Source: MADRE3 sp963718195
GTDB lineage: Bacteria > Desulfobacterota > Desulfobulbia > Desulfobulbales > Desulfocapsaceae
Reading direction: 5' to 3'
DNA length: 64,000 nt
NCBI GenBank assembly: GCA_963718195.1
Contig: CAVQYQ010000006.1
Span: forward strand, 558,001-622,000
Part shown: in pieces, positions 34,830-44,065 of the stretch
Layout of the letters: every line of letters starts with the position of its first letter
Numbering within the stretch: the stretch's first letter is position 1
Translations under genes and position numbers: made by a program
The notes under the pieces: model-generated
What the model was told of the DNA's origin: nothing
Seen by the model: only the letters and a program-made list of their open reading frames with translations
Database searches by the model: none

Positions 34830-37343
34830 TTATGAAAGTATAAAAGCTTCAGGATACGCTGGAGCGAGGTCAGAAAACTGCTCTGTTTGCCCAAGTTCGT
34901 TGAATCTTGCAATTTGACCACCAGAAAGCCAGGTGAGGAATTTCTCCCTATCGATTCCGTTATAGTCAAGTATGCCTGGGTTATAGAAAGGGTCGAATAT
35001 TTTAAGCTTGTCTCGCCATTTATTTTGAAACAAAATCTTTTCTTTAGTTAACTCTTCTTCGAGGCCAAATCCTGAGTTTATAGAATTTTTGGTAAAATTA
35101 ACAGCGGCATAAGGAATATAAACCACTTTTTTTCCAACGTTAGTAATTTTTAGAGCCAAATCATGGAGGGCGAACAGATTTGGGAATTCCTTGTAATCAA
35201 GACCTCCAACATAATCGTATAAAGCTCTACTCAGTAGGCAAAACTCTGCATTGCCATGTGTTACTTGCTGTGAGCAATGCAACCAATTCATGTTTATTGT
35301 GCAGAAGGTTAAGAACTGCCTTAAGTAATATGGTGAATCATTGGTAATGTCGGGGACAATATATGAGGAGCCATCTTCACCTTCGAAGGAAATTCTCCCA
35401 CTAACAAGACCGATTTCACTTCTGTGCGACAGGATAGAGGTAAATTCTTTCAGCCATGTGGCACTTATATTTATTATGTCCGATCCAAGAAAAGCAAGGT
35501 ATTCCCCTTTACTAGAAGTCACTTCTTTGTGCAACTGTTCAAAAAATCCGAGACAATTCAATTCACCCATATTCCCAGAAACCACATTGAATATCTCTTT
35601 CTGGTCATTTGATGATGCATTTGTAACTGTTAATCCATCCCCCGCAACGGCATAATAATCACAATTAGTATATTGTGTGTTTTTCTGTAAAGATAAGAGT
35701 TCTTTATGCCTATCCGTCAAGCAGGACGAAGAGTTTAGCAGAACTGACACTCTGGGTTCATATTCAGTGTTATAGCAAAGCCGATAGTAGAACGGAGACT
35801 CTGTGTCATCAACAGTTCCAACTATTGTCCTTCTTAACACAGCTGTTTCCAGGGCTCTTTTCCCTGCTAAATGTGCATAGCGTTTTTGATCGTGATTTAT
35901 GTTGGTAGAGGTTTCAGAAGCACGCCAATGGTAAAGAACTTCAGGAATATGATAGATATCAGTGGTGACTTCGGACAACTTAAGGACTAGATCATAGTCT
36001 TGTGCCCCGTCACATTTGGAGTCTAACCCCCCGACTCGCATTAATAGGTGGGTTGCAACAACCAAAAAATGAACCATATAATTATGACACAACAGAAGCT
36101 CACGGTTAAAATCTGGCTTGTGGAAGATAGAGAAACGAGTTCCGTTGCGACCAATAAGGACTTCGTCAGTATATATCACTTCTGCACCAAGCTCATTAAT
36201 CGTTTCAACTATACGAAAAAGGCAATTAGGTGCCAATTCATCATCGTGATCTAAAAAACCGATATAGTCTCCTTGAGAAATTTCAACCCCAGCATTAGTT
36301 GCTGCAGCAATACCTGTGTTTTCTTGTTGAAATGACAATTTGATACGATCGTCTTTTGTAGACCATCTCAGTAACAACTCATTGATTTCTTTATTAGAAC
36401 TGCCGTCATCGACCATACACAGCTCCCAATAGGGGTACGATTGGTAAAGGACTGACCGGATACAATTGTTTAAGTATTTTAAATCGCAATTGAAGACTGG
36501 TACCACTATTGAGATTAATGGCTTAAAAGGAAGTTTCGCTATGCTTTCATCTGTGTAATACTTTTTGTGGACCCCGGTTGTCAGAAAATGTTTCAGAGGC
36601 AATGTGTCAGCATTGTCTTTCGCGATATGTTTCTCATAATATTCCGGATCGAACCATTTGTTTGGACGAACCAGATCGTCTGCTATGGTGCTGATGTAAT
36701 GAGTTAGAGGGTCTCGCTCAGCTCTAGGGTAGTCTACTTGCTCAAGATAATAATTTGGGTTGAAGCACGGAATTGGGCTTTTGCCATTCCGAGCACCGTG
36801 TAATTTATAATGTTTGACTATTTCAGTTTTAACCTTTTCTAATGTAGGATTATTATCCAAATACCAACTGACGTCAAAAAACGACCCGGGATTTAAACCC
36901 TGAGGTGCTCCGACGTGTGTATAGTGCGTTAGGGGGTCCCCATGTTCCTCATTCCAGCCACTACTGACACGGTATAAACTTGGTTCTAAAAATGGGCCTG
37001 GCTGGTATCCAAGTTTCCACCCCTTTTTTAGATAATGAATCAGGGGGTTTTCATCTAACCCATCAGGAAAATAGCGGGTAATGTAATATGAAGTATCGAA
37101 GAGTGGGTGAGGATCAGGCATTTGCCTCCAACTGTGGTCCGGTGGTAGCAGTAAGAGATATTTATTACCTGTAATTTTCAAATATCCCCACAGTAAATCT
37201 ATATCATCAGTGATAAATTCTGGATTAACTCGAAGGAGATCCTGATAATAGCCTGGATCAAAAATACGAAGCCGCCTGACAAGGCGATAATCATGGTTAA
37301 TTAGAAGGTGCAGTAATATTAGGAAATTCTTTTTAAGGTTCAT
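34830..37343 (-). CDS. Large GT2-family glycosyltransferase with N-terminal repeats
   Basis: 837 residues. Residues about 20-270 are repeats of roughly 45 residues built on FD-x-x-YY, DPL-x-HY and G (FDPGYYQDLL, FDTSYYITRYF, NPLIHYLKKGWKLG, FDVSWYLDNNP, FNPNYYLEQVD, FDPEYYEKH). Then comes a GT-A catalytic domain (ISIVVPVFNCDLKYLNNC, ELCMVDDGSS, GDYIGFLDHDDEL with the DXD-like site, and GAQDYDLVLKLSE). The last 250 residues resemble a second, degenerate GT domain (YLAFLGSDIINIS). Probably acts in surface polysaccharide synthesis. AT-rich, alone, no sugar-nucleotide genes beside it, so likely imported. Confidence 0.85.
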   Translation of the reverse strand: MNLKKNFLILLHLLINHDYRLVRRLRIFDPGYYQDLLRVNPEFITDDIDLLWGYLKITGNKYLLLLPPDHSWRQMPDPHPLFDTSYYITRYFPDGLDENPLIHYLKKGWKLGYQPGPFLEPSLYRVSSGWNEEHGDPLTHYTHVGAPQGLNPGSFFDVSWYLDNNPTLEKVKTEIVKHYKLHGARNGKSPIPCFNPNYYLEQVDYPRAERDPLTHYISTIADDLVRPNKWFDPEYYEKHIAKDNADTLPLKHFLTTGVHKKYYTDESIAKLPFKPLISIVVPVFNCDLKYLNNCIRSVLYQSYPYWELCMVDDGSSNKEINELLLRWSTKDDRIKLSFQQENTGIAAATNAGVEISQGDYIGFLDHDDELAPNCLFRIVETINELGAEVIYTDEVLIGRNGTRFSIFHKPDFNRELLLCHNYMVHFLVVATHLLMRVGGLDSKCDGAQDYDLVLKLSEVTTDIYHIPEVLYHWRASETSTNINHDQKRYAHLAGKRALETAVLRRTIVGTVDDTESPFYYRLCYNTEYEPRVSVLLNSSSCLTDRHKELLSLQKNTQYTNCDYYAVAGDGLTVTNASSNDQKEIFNVVSGNMGELNCLGFFEQLHKEVTSSKGEYLAFLGSDIINISATWLKEFTSILSHRSEIGLVSGRISFEGEDGSSYIVPDITNDSPYYLRQFLTFCTINMNWLHCSQQVTHGNAEFCLLSRALYDYVGGLDYKEFPNLFALHDLALKITNVGKKVVYIPYAAVNFTKNSINSGFGLEEELTKEKILFQNKWRDKLKIFDPFYNPGILDYNGIDREKFLTWLSGGQIARFNELGQTEQFSDLAPAYPEAFILS

Positions 37344-37850
37344 TTAGTGGTTTGATTGGTCTCTTAAGTATCCTGGAAAATACAAAAGCAGATTAAATGG
37401 ATCCATTCCTCCTTACTAACTCGTATCCGACCAGTGATATTGGCAATTTTCTATAGTTCAGCAAAAAAAAATATAAAATTGGTTAACAGTAAAACAACCA
37501 TCACAATTGACAATTGCTCATCTTAAAACGCCAATTTATCGAAGCGTTGAGTAAATTATAAATTTTAACTTATTCGAAACGATTAAATAGAACAAATAGA
37601 TAATTAAGTCTTTATAGTTCGGAAAATACGAACGATGGTGTGTTGGAATTCAATATAGACTAACAATTAGACCTAATACTATGGAATGGCTTAAATAAAC
37701 TAACTGAAGGGGACAACATTTGGGCGTTATTCAATTTATTTCAGTAGTGCTGCATGTTGATCTGTAAAAGGAATAAAAAACACATCAACAAAGCGGTCAG
37801 AAAATGGTGAAATAGGCATTTTGACTATATCGTTGGTGTAATCAAATCGT
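37344..37850. other. AT-rich intergenic region
   Basis: 507 bp between two leftward genes, the glycosyltransferase and nhaR. I see no gene, repeat or clear terminator. It must hold the glycosyltransferase promoter. Confidence 0.6.
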
Positions 37851-38759
37851 TTAATCGCACTCAAAAAAGAGTTTTTGCTGTGCAGCCTCAGAAATGGCAG
37901 CTACAGCAGGATGTCTGATAATTCGCTCCACCGAGATAGCATAAAATTTTTCCCTTATTTTATTTGTTCGACCAACAAGCTGAACTTGATACTGTTGAAT
38001 AACTTCATTCTCAATAACTGTTGGTGCCATAAAAATACCTTCACCAGCTTGTCCAAAAACTTTCACTAAAGCACTGTCATCAAACTCTCCAATTATGACA
38101 GGTTGAACCCCAATTCTTTCAAACCACTGATCGAGCATACCTCGTAATGAGCTCATTGCCATAGGCAGCAGCATAGGCGCTTCATTCAGGGAATGAGGAA
38201 AGCCGCCCTGAAATAGTTTGGCTAGCTTTTCAACCCCGAAGAAAGAAACACCACATTCACCCAGGAGGTGATTGTAGGCCTTGATACTTAAACTTGAACG
38301 AAGTGGAGTATCTGTCAAAACCACATCGAGATTATGCAAGGCCAATTCGGCAAGTAATTGTCCATCTTTTCCTTCATGACAAATCAGACGCACTTTTTCA
38401 GGCAGCTTTCCTGCCGGTTCGAGAAGTTTTCGAGCTACAAGTTTTGGGATTTCATCGACGATGCCAACTTTCAGTGATAAGGGGCCAACAAGTGGTCGAC
38501 CATGTAGAGCATCCATCATCTCCCGTCCCAGAGAAAAAATCTCATCTGCATAGCGATAGACAAGGTGACCCATGTCCGTAGGTTTAATATTGCGGCCGAC
38601 CCGTCTGAAAAGGTTTGCCCCTAAGTGTTCTTCGAACTTCGATATTTGTGCACTTACTGTTGATTGTGCTAGATTGAGTTTGGCGCTGGCTGCTGTGATG
38701 CTCCCTTCCTGCATTACAGTCCAAAAATAAAAAAGGTGATGATAGTTGAGCCATTCCAT
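37851..38759 (-). CDS. nhaR: LysR-type regulator, NhaR-like
   Basis: 302 residues. MEWLNYHHLFYFWTVMQEGS is the NhaR start, followed by the winged-helix recognition part (AAKLNLAQSTVSAQISKFEE in near form: SAKLNLAQSTVSAQISKFEE), LFRRVGRNIKPTDMG, and the sensor domain (KVGIVDEIPKLVA, FDDSALVKVFGQAGEGIFMAP). NhaR activates sodium/proton antiporter genes in response to Na+. No nhaA is adjacent; the Mrp operon 9 kb away is a conceivable target but that is inference. Confidence 0.9.
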   Translation of the reverse strand: MEWLNYHHLFYFWTVMQEGSITAASAKLNLAQSTVSAQISKFEEHLGANLFRRVGRNIKPTDMGHLVYRYADEIFSLGREMMDALHGRPLVGPLSLKVGIVDEIPKLVARKLLEPAGKLPEKVRLICHEGKDGQLLAELALHNLDVVLTDTPLRSSLSIKAYNHLLGECGVSFFGVEKLAKLFQGGFPHSLNEAPMLLPMAMSSLRGMLDQWFERIGVQPVIIGEFDDSALVKVFGQAGEGIFMAPTVIENEVIQQYQVQLVGRTNKIREKFYAISVERIIRHPAVAAISEAAQQKLFFECD

Positions 38760-39070
38760 GATGTTGTAACCTCTCCGGGGCTGAATTACACTACTTTGCT
38801 GCGAGGCGAAGACAATTCGTTAATTACGATCTAATGTAACATTTTTATCTATTTGATCTAATACTTTTTCTGCAATATCTTTTTGCTCATGATCGACTCA
38901 TTATCATTGCTGAACGGAATCATTTTGTTTCATCAGTAACGAATTTATTTAGCGTTTCAATCAATTATGCGGGTTCAGTAGCTCTTTGTATTTTTAATTG
39001 ATAGTTCAAAGTTATTGTCACAAACTAATCAGCAAACAATGAAGTTCATAACCAAAAGGAACCGGAAAAG
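38760..39070. other. Promoter region between divergent nhaR and the DUF533 gene
   Basis: 310 bp, AT-rich, no gene. LysR-type regulators usually bind here to control themselves; T-N11-A boxes are too frequent in such AT-rich DNA to single one out. Confidence 0.45.
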
Positions 39071-39721
39071 ATGGCAAATATGAACAAGCTCTTAGGCCAA
39101 CTCCTTGGCAGTGGAGTGGTGAGTGGATTTGCAGGTGGATTGGCTGGAGGGGCTGCCGGTAGCATGCTGACCGGCAAGAAAGGGCGTAAGCTGGGCAAGA
39201 AAGCACTTAAACTGGGCGGAGTTGCTGCCGTGGGTGCACTTGCATACACTGCCTACCAGCGATACACTAACAAAAACGCCACACCAACTGGGCAAACTGA
39301 TCTCACCCCGGCTCCACCGGGTACATCCTTTATGCCAGAAAAGAGTGATATGGTAGCCAATGAAGCATTGGGACTTACACTGGTGCGAGCCATGATTGCA
39401 GCTGCGCGGACAGATGGCCGTCTTGATGCGCAAGAAAGTCAATCCATTTTCCAGAAGATCCAATCATTGGGTCTGGACAGTGAAAGTCAGGCGATGCTCG
39501 TAGAAGAAATGAGCCGTCCTGTCGATATGGACGCTATCGTTGATTGTGCAACCAGCCCAGAGATCGCGGCAGAAATATACACTGCGTCGCTGCTCGCTGT
39601 AGAAGTCGACACCACAGCAGAAAAAAGCTACCTGGGCATGTTGGCAGCACGTTTACGATTACCTTCTGAGCTTGTCGTGGAACTTGAGCGGCAGGTCGAA
39701 ATGCAAAGAACGAACATTTAA
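39071..39721 (+). CDS. DUF533 (YebE-like) inner-membrane/TerB-like protein
   Basis: 216 residues: a Gly/Ala-rich N-terminus with a possible membrane helix (VVSGFAGGLAGGAAGSML), a basic segment (TGKKGRKLGKKALKL), a second hydrophobic stretch and a Pro-rich linker. The C-terminal domain is TerB/DUF533-like (LVRAMIAAARTDGRLDAQES, then VEVDTTAEKSYLGMLAARL). YebE homologues respond to envelope stress; the biochemical role is unknown. AAAAGGAACC lies before the ATG. Monocistronic. Confidence 0.85.
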   Translation: MANMNKLLGQLLGSGVVSGFAGGLAGGAAGSMLTGKKGRKLGKKALKLGGVAAVGALAYTAYQRYTNKNATPTGQTDLTPAPPGTSFMPEKSDMVANEALGLTLVRAMIAAARTDGRLDAQESQSIFQKIQSLGLDSESQAMLVEEMSRPVDMDAIVDCATSPEIAAEIYTASLLAVEVDTTAEKSYLGMLAARLRLPSELVVELERQVEMQRTNI

Positions 39722-40010
39722 CTTGTTGAATTCCCCTTTTCTGTTGTCTGGTTTCAGAAATGATGGATATAACATGTTAGGCAAGAAGCAATGAAATGTT
39801 CTGAGTTATTCCTTTGTTATCAAGTTTGACCTGTAAGAAAAGCCTGGCCTTGCAGTATAACTTCGACAGCATGCAAGGCTGAGTTTTTGGAGTAGGCAGA
39901 AGGCTATAAAAAGTTGTCAACCAACGGTCATGCTGTCCTGACCATGATAGACAACGGAAGTATCAGGTATATTGGAATATTCTAATTTTTATACCTTTTT
40001 ATTCTTTAGA
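39722..40010. other. Intergenic region downstream of the DUF533 gene
   Basis: About 290 bp without a recognised gene or strong terminator. Confidence 0.5.
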
Positions 40011-40238
40011 TCAAATCTGGTGAGATCCCTGTCTTTGAGATTGCATCACATCACTGCAGTCTTCAATTAATCCCTTACGTCTATGAATTCTGATGGGCGC
40101 GTTTTGGCGCCGTTCCAGGAGACGGTTAATCAGTCTGGTTGCATCGTTGAGGCATTGGCTCAGCGCCGATGCACATTCTCTGCCTTTTTCTGGACCACCA
40201 CTGCCCCGGTTGTTATCAATTTCATGGAAAGAGTACAC
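40011..40238 (-). CDS. Hypothetical small basic protein
   Basis: 75 residues from a GTG with GGGAGGAG upstream. The middle is helical (SALSQCLNDATRLINRLLER) and basic (RIHRRKGLIED); no known domain. It is supported only by its ribosome-binding site and amphipathic helix, and could be spurious. Confidence 0.35.
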   Translation of the reverse strand: MYSFHEIDNNRGSGGPEKGRECASALSQCLNDATRLINRLLERRQNAPIRIHRRKGLIEDCSDVMQSQRQGSHQI

Positions 40239-40368
40239 TGAGTATCTACTCCTCCCTTAGCGCCGTCTGTATCAGTAATTCTGATTACAACAGATTGAAT
40301 GGATGTGCTGAATCTGTTCAGGGCCTCGTGCTTTCCTTGTCAATTGATGGGAGATCTGATCATCTAAA

Positions 40369-40569
40369 CTATTTTTTTGTATTGTCATTTGACTCTTTTT
40401 CAGCAGGAAGTTGGCTCCACTTATTATAAACAAAGAAAGAGAAACCAATGATGACCGAACCGATAACCAGAGATGGAACCGGGCCGATGAAATCCGGGAG
40501 AAAAAAGACAGTCATTAGCAAGACTGCGAGAATGACAAGCATTGATCTGGAGTAGAAAAACTTCCGCAT
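40369..40569 (-). CDS. Small two-helix membrane protein, paralogue of 14781
   Basis: 66 residues: MRKFFYSRSMLVILAVLLMT, a turn VFFLPDFIGPVPSLVIG, a second helix ending FFVYNKWSQ and a charged tail. About half the residues match the protein at 14781-14990, including FFLPD-x-IG and FVYNKW. Here it lies alone before the carbonic anhydrase region; there it precedes a nitroreductase. Function unknown. Confidence 0.65.
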   Translation of the reverse strand: MRKFFYSRSMLVILAVLLMTVFFLPDFIGPVPSLVIGSVIIGFSFFVYNKWSQLPAEKESNDNTKK

Positions 40570-40840
40570 GATTCATCCTGTGTAATCCATGGAATCTTAC
40601 CTCAAGTAATAAGGTCGCGGATTGATTTTGTCGAGTATTGTGATTCGTCTAGTTCTCGGCAGCGACCTGCAGATGTTTGTCAAATGTCACTTTAACCTTG
40701 ACTTTCTGCTTGAAAAATCGTTGATTATTTCTTCTCAACAAAATGAATGAGTATTCACTTTCGCGGTGATCAAAATATTTAAAATGAGTATCATTAGGCT
40801 AGTGTAACATTTTGCACTTTTTATCAGAGGAGACTGAATT

Positions 40841-41441
40841 ATGGTAGAATCAACCAGACAGTGCCCCTCGGCTGAAGAAGCTTTGAACGTCCTTTTGGAG
40901 GGGAACAGACGTTTTGTTTCGGGAAAGCTGGAGCACCCAAACCATTGTGAAGAGAGTAGACAGGGAGTGGCTACCGGGCGGGAACCTATTACCACCGATC
41001 TGACCTGCGCTGATTCACGAGTTCCGCCTGTTGACATTTTTGACCAGGGGCTCGGGGATATTTTTGTCGTGCGGGGAGCGGAAAACATTATCGGTGACCA
41101 CACGCTGGGAAGCATTGAGTATGCCGTTGCCCGCCAGCACACACCGCTTGTCACCGTCCTCGGTCACTCGTCCTGTGGCGCGGTAGGGGCGGTTGCCAGC
41201 AATGTTAAGCTTGACGGCCGACATGTCGACCTTTGTGCCTCCAATTCAGGCTGCCATAAAAAATGTGAAAAATGACGAGGGTGATCTGGTCAATAAAACC
41301 GCTATGGAGCTATCCAGGCAGATGGCAAACAAAATCGCCCATTCAGAACCGATAATTGCCGATTTTATTGAACATGGAAAGACGCGTGTCGCACCGGCCT
41401 ACTATGATCTGCACAGTGGTGAAGTGACCGTTCTAGCGTGA
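40841..41441 (+). CDS. Beta-carbonic anhydrase, apparent +1 frameshift
   Basis: The first part has LLEGNRRFVSGK, the zinc motifs CADSRVPP (C-x-D-x-R) and GHSSCGAV (H-x2-C), and ENIIGDHTLGSIEYAV. At about 41219-41222 (GAC-GGC-C-GAC) the family frame moves by +1 and continues MSTFVPPIQAAIKNVKN, MELSRQMANKI and a normal C-terminus VAPAYYDLHSGEVTVL to the stop at 41439. Skipping one C gives KLDGDMSTF. No signal peptide, so cytoplasmic CO2/bicarbonate exchange is expected. It lies 35 bp before a SulP gene, a pairing known for bicarbonate uptake. Read error or recoding is more likely than decay. Confidence 0.85.
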
Positions 41442-41476
41442 TTATCAGATAAACAGATCTCATAAAGGTAACTATA

Positions 41477-43655
41477 ATGATTTACAAGGTATTACCATTT
41501 CTCGAATGGTTTAAAGATTACACTTTTGGGAAGTTCAGGATTGACCTGCTGGCGGGGATTACCGTTGCACTTGTACTTATTCCCCAGTCAATGGCATACG
41601 CCCAGCTTGCTGGTCTTCCTGCCTATTACGGGTTATATGCCGCATTTCTGCCCCCGATGGTGGCTGCCCTGTTCGGCTCAAGCCGTCAACTGGCAACGGG
41701 GCCGGTTGCCGTTGTTTCTCTGATGTCAGCCGCTTCTCTGCAGCCACTGGCTACGGCCGGTTCGGCAGAGTTCATCGCCTACTCAATTGTCCTGGCCCTG
41801 GTGGTCGGAATTTTCCAGTTCTCACTTGGGGTATTGCGGCTTGGACTTGTGGTGAACTTTCTTTCCCATCCCGTTGTCAATGGATTTACCAATGCCGCGG
41901 CCATAATTATTGCGTCCTCGCAGTTTTCGAAGTTCTTCGGGGTCTATGTCGACAAAGCTGAGCATCACTACGAGACACTGATCAGAGTTGCCCAGGCTGC
42001 TTTTGACTACACCCATTTTCCGACACTGCTCTATGGCCTTGGGGCCGTGGCGATCATGGTTGTGCTGAGAAAAATTAACCCCCGCATTCCCAATGTATTA
42101 ATTGCTGTTGCGATTACCACTGTTGTTTCCTATTTTACCAGCTTCAACAACGATGCTTACGTTGATGTATCAACAGTGAAAATACCTGGATTTGCAGAAA
42201 AAATTACTGAATTTCAACCACTCTGTGGATGAAATTGAGAGAATTGGAACCGAGCGGGCAAATCTCGGACCGGTTATCGATGATGAAATCGCCCGTCAAA
42301 AAGAGAGCGGTCATGGCGGCCAGTCAATTGAACTGATTAAACTGAAGGGACAGGTCGATATGCTGACTGTTCAGCTGAATGAGGCAAAGCAGCACTCCAG
42401 TGATATTCGAACCGCGTTTCGATTCATGAAGTTTGATGCGGTGCGAGAGGGTGACGCATATTCCTTTTATGAAAAAGGCACAGCTCCGGCTGGATCTGAA
42501 CTTGAAGGGGGTACCTGGCGGCTTTCGATTGGGAACAACGTTCTTGACCCGGCTAAGTTGAAAATTACCGGTGGCGGGGCAATTGTCGGCAAGATTCCTG
42601 AAGGTCTGCCGACTTTTCGAGTACCTGATCTGACAATGAAAACCTTCCTCAAATTGCTGCCGACTGCCATTATTATATCGTTGCTCGGATTTATGGAAGC
42701 AATCGCCATCGCCAAAGCGATGGCAGCTCAGACTGGCCAGAAACTAGATCCCAACCAGGAACTGATTGGCCAGGGACTTGCAAATATCTGTGGATCAATC
42801 GGATCAAGTTATGCCGTTTCCGGTTCTTTTTCCCGTTCAGCGGTTAACCTGCAGGCCGGTGCAATATCCGGAGTGTCCTCTGTCGTTACCTCGGTTATGG
42901 TTGTTATAACACTGCTCTTCTTTACCCCGTTACTCTACCATCTGCCCCAGGCGGTCTTGGCTGCCGTTATCATGATGGCCGTTATCGGGTTGGTAAATAC
43001 CCATGGATTTGTTCATGCCTGGAAGGCTCAATGGTATGATGGGGCAATCTCCATATTCAGTTTTCTGGTAACGCTTTATTTTGCCCCCCATCTTGATAAG
43101 GGAATCATGGTCGGTGTTGCCCTTTCCATGACAATTTTCCTTTACAAGTCGATGAGGCCTGTTGTTGCCAGATTGTCGATGAATGAAGAAAAAGTATTGA
43201 AAAGCTCAGAATATTACCGGCTGCAAGGCTGTAGGCATATCTCCATCGTACAGTTCGATGGTGCGCTGTTTTTTGCCAATGCCAGTTATCTCGATGAACA
43301 GGTTTTTAAATTCCGCAATGATATGCCGGATCTTCGCTATATCATCCTTGATGCCAGAGGAATTAATGATATGGATGCTTCCGGTGAGGAAGCCTTGGCC
43401 ATGCTCGCTAAGCAGGTTCGAAGTGCAGGGCTTGGATTTGCCATGTGTGGGGTGAAAGGCCAGGTTATCAGCGTCATGGAGCGCACTGGACTCTGGGAGG
43501 AGATCGGCCCTGAGCATATTTATGCCGACAGCCGTGCTGCAACTGCTGCTATCATCGATATCATTCATAACGATTCTGATTTACCGGAGGGTGGCTGCGG
43601 GAATTGTCCGCTCACCCAATACCTGCCCATCGATCCGATTCAGGAGCAAGCATAG
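41477..43655 (+). CDS. SulP-family anion/bicarbonate transporter with inserted domain and STAS, apparent frameshift
   Basis: The N-terminal half (SulP core: LAGITVALVLIPQSMAYAQL, AGLPAYYGLYA, GSSRQLATGPVAVVSL) runs into AGFAEK-like sequence at 42190-42203; from an A6 run the frame shifts by +1 and continues NFNHSVDEIERIGTERANLG. An insert of about 140 residues with a coiled coil (LIKLKGQVDMLTVQLNEAKQ) separates two membrane parts. The second part has YAVSGSFSRSAVNLQAGA, then a STAS domain (YIILDARGINDMDASGEEAL) and a Cys-containing tail (GGCGNCPLTQYLP). It follows carbonic anhydrase, so bicarbonate is the likely substrate; sulfate is the alternative. Confidence 0.85.
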
Positions 43656-43663
43656 TTGTTCTC

Positions 43664-43704
43664 TGCCCGATGCCCCGCCCGAACTGACGGACGGGGCATC
43701 GGCA
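43664..43704 (+). terminator. Hairpin behind the second sulP
   Basis: TGCCCGATGCCCCG (43664-43677) pairs with CGGGGCATCGGCA (43692-43704), one bulged C. No T-run follows, so it may be a factor-dependent end or an RNA-stabilising structure. Confidence 0.55.
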
Positions 43705-43829
43705 ATCATGGTTGCCCTGTCCGGCACCCAGATTAATTGCTGTCCTTCCTTCGTCCTCTCCTGTTCATGAGAACTTTACAAGAATAATCTAAAATTTTAT
43801 TTACAAAATTAACGGGAATTGTTAGATTC

Positions 43830-43990
43830 TGTCTGGTTAAACAGTGCAATTGGTACGGTGTGTAGCCGAAATGGTTGAGATCATTGATTTCTGATGTTCA
43901 CCGGCCACTTGGTCGCTTGCGATGGTTGACCGGGTATACATATCAGTAAAGTAAGGAGTTACAGAATCCTGTAGCTCCTTACTTTTTTTA
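43830..43990 (+). ncRNA. Candidate small RNA or leader before fusA
   Basis: About 160 nt without coding potential, rich in short complementary segments (GGCCACTTGGTC, CGATGGTTGACCGGG) and ended by a strong intrinsic terminator, while the sulP gene already has its own hairpin at 43664. A terminator 75 bp before fusA must end either a free RNA or an attenuated fusA leader. No RNA family is recognised. Confidence 0.35.
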
Positions 43991-43995
43991 TTTTT
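43951..43995 (+). terminator. Intrinsic terminator upstream of fusA
   Basis: GTAAGGAGTTACAG (43951-43964) pairs with CTGTAGCTCCTTAC (43969-43982), one G-T pair, loop AATC, followed by TTTTTTTATTTTT. Confidence 0.88.
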
Positions 43996-44065
43996 CCCCT
44001 ATGCATGAGTGCAATTGGGGACCGGGTCAGATCCGGTTTGTAGATAATGGTAGAGGATAGAAGCC

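Noticed and set aside
37675..37700. ATGGAATGGCT matching the start of nhaR, as a duplicated gene start
   Set aside because: Only 11 bases agree and a stop follows at once; chance similarity in AT-rich DNA.
42185..43655. Second sulP as two separate proteins
   Set aside because: The second frame lacks a ribosome-binding site and starts inside a transporter; together the halves form one normal SulP-STAS protein.
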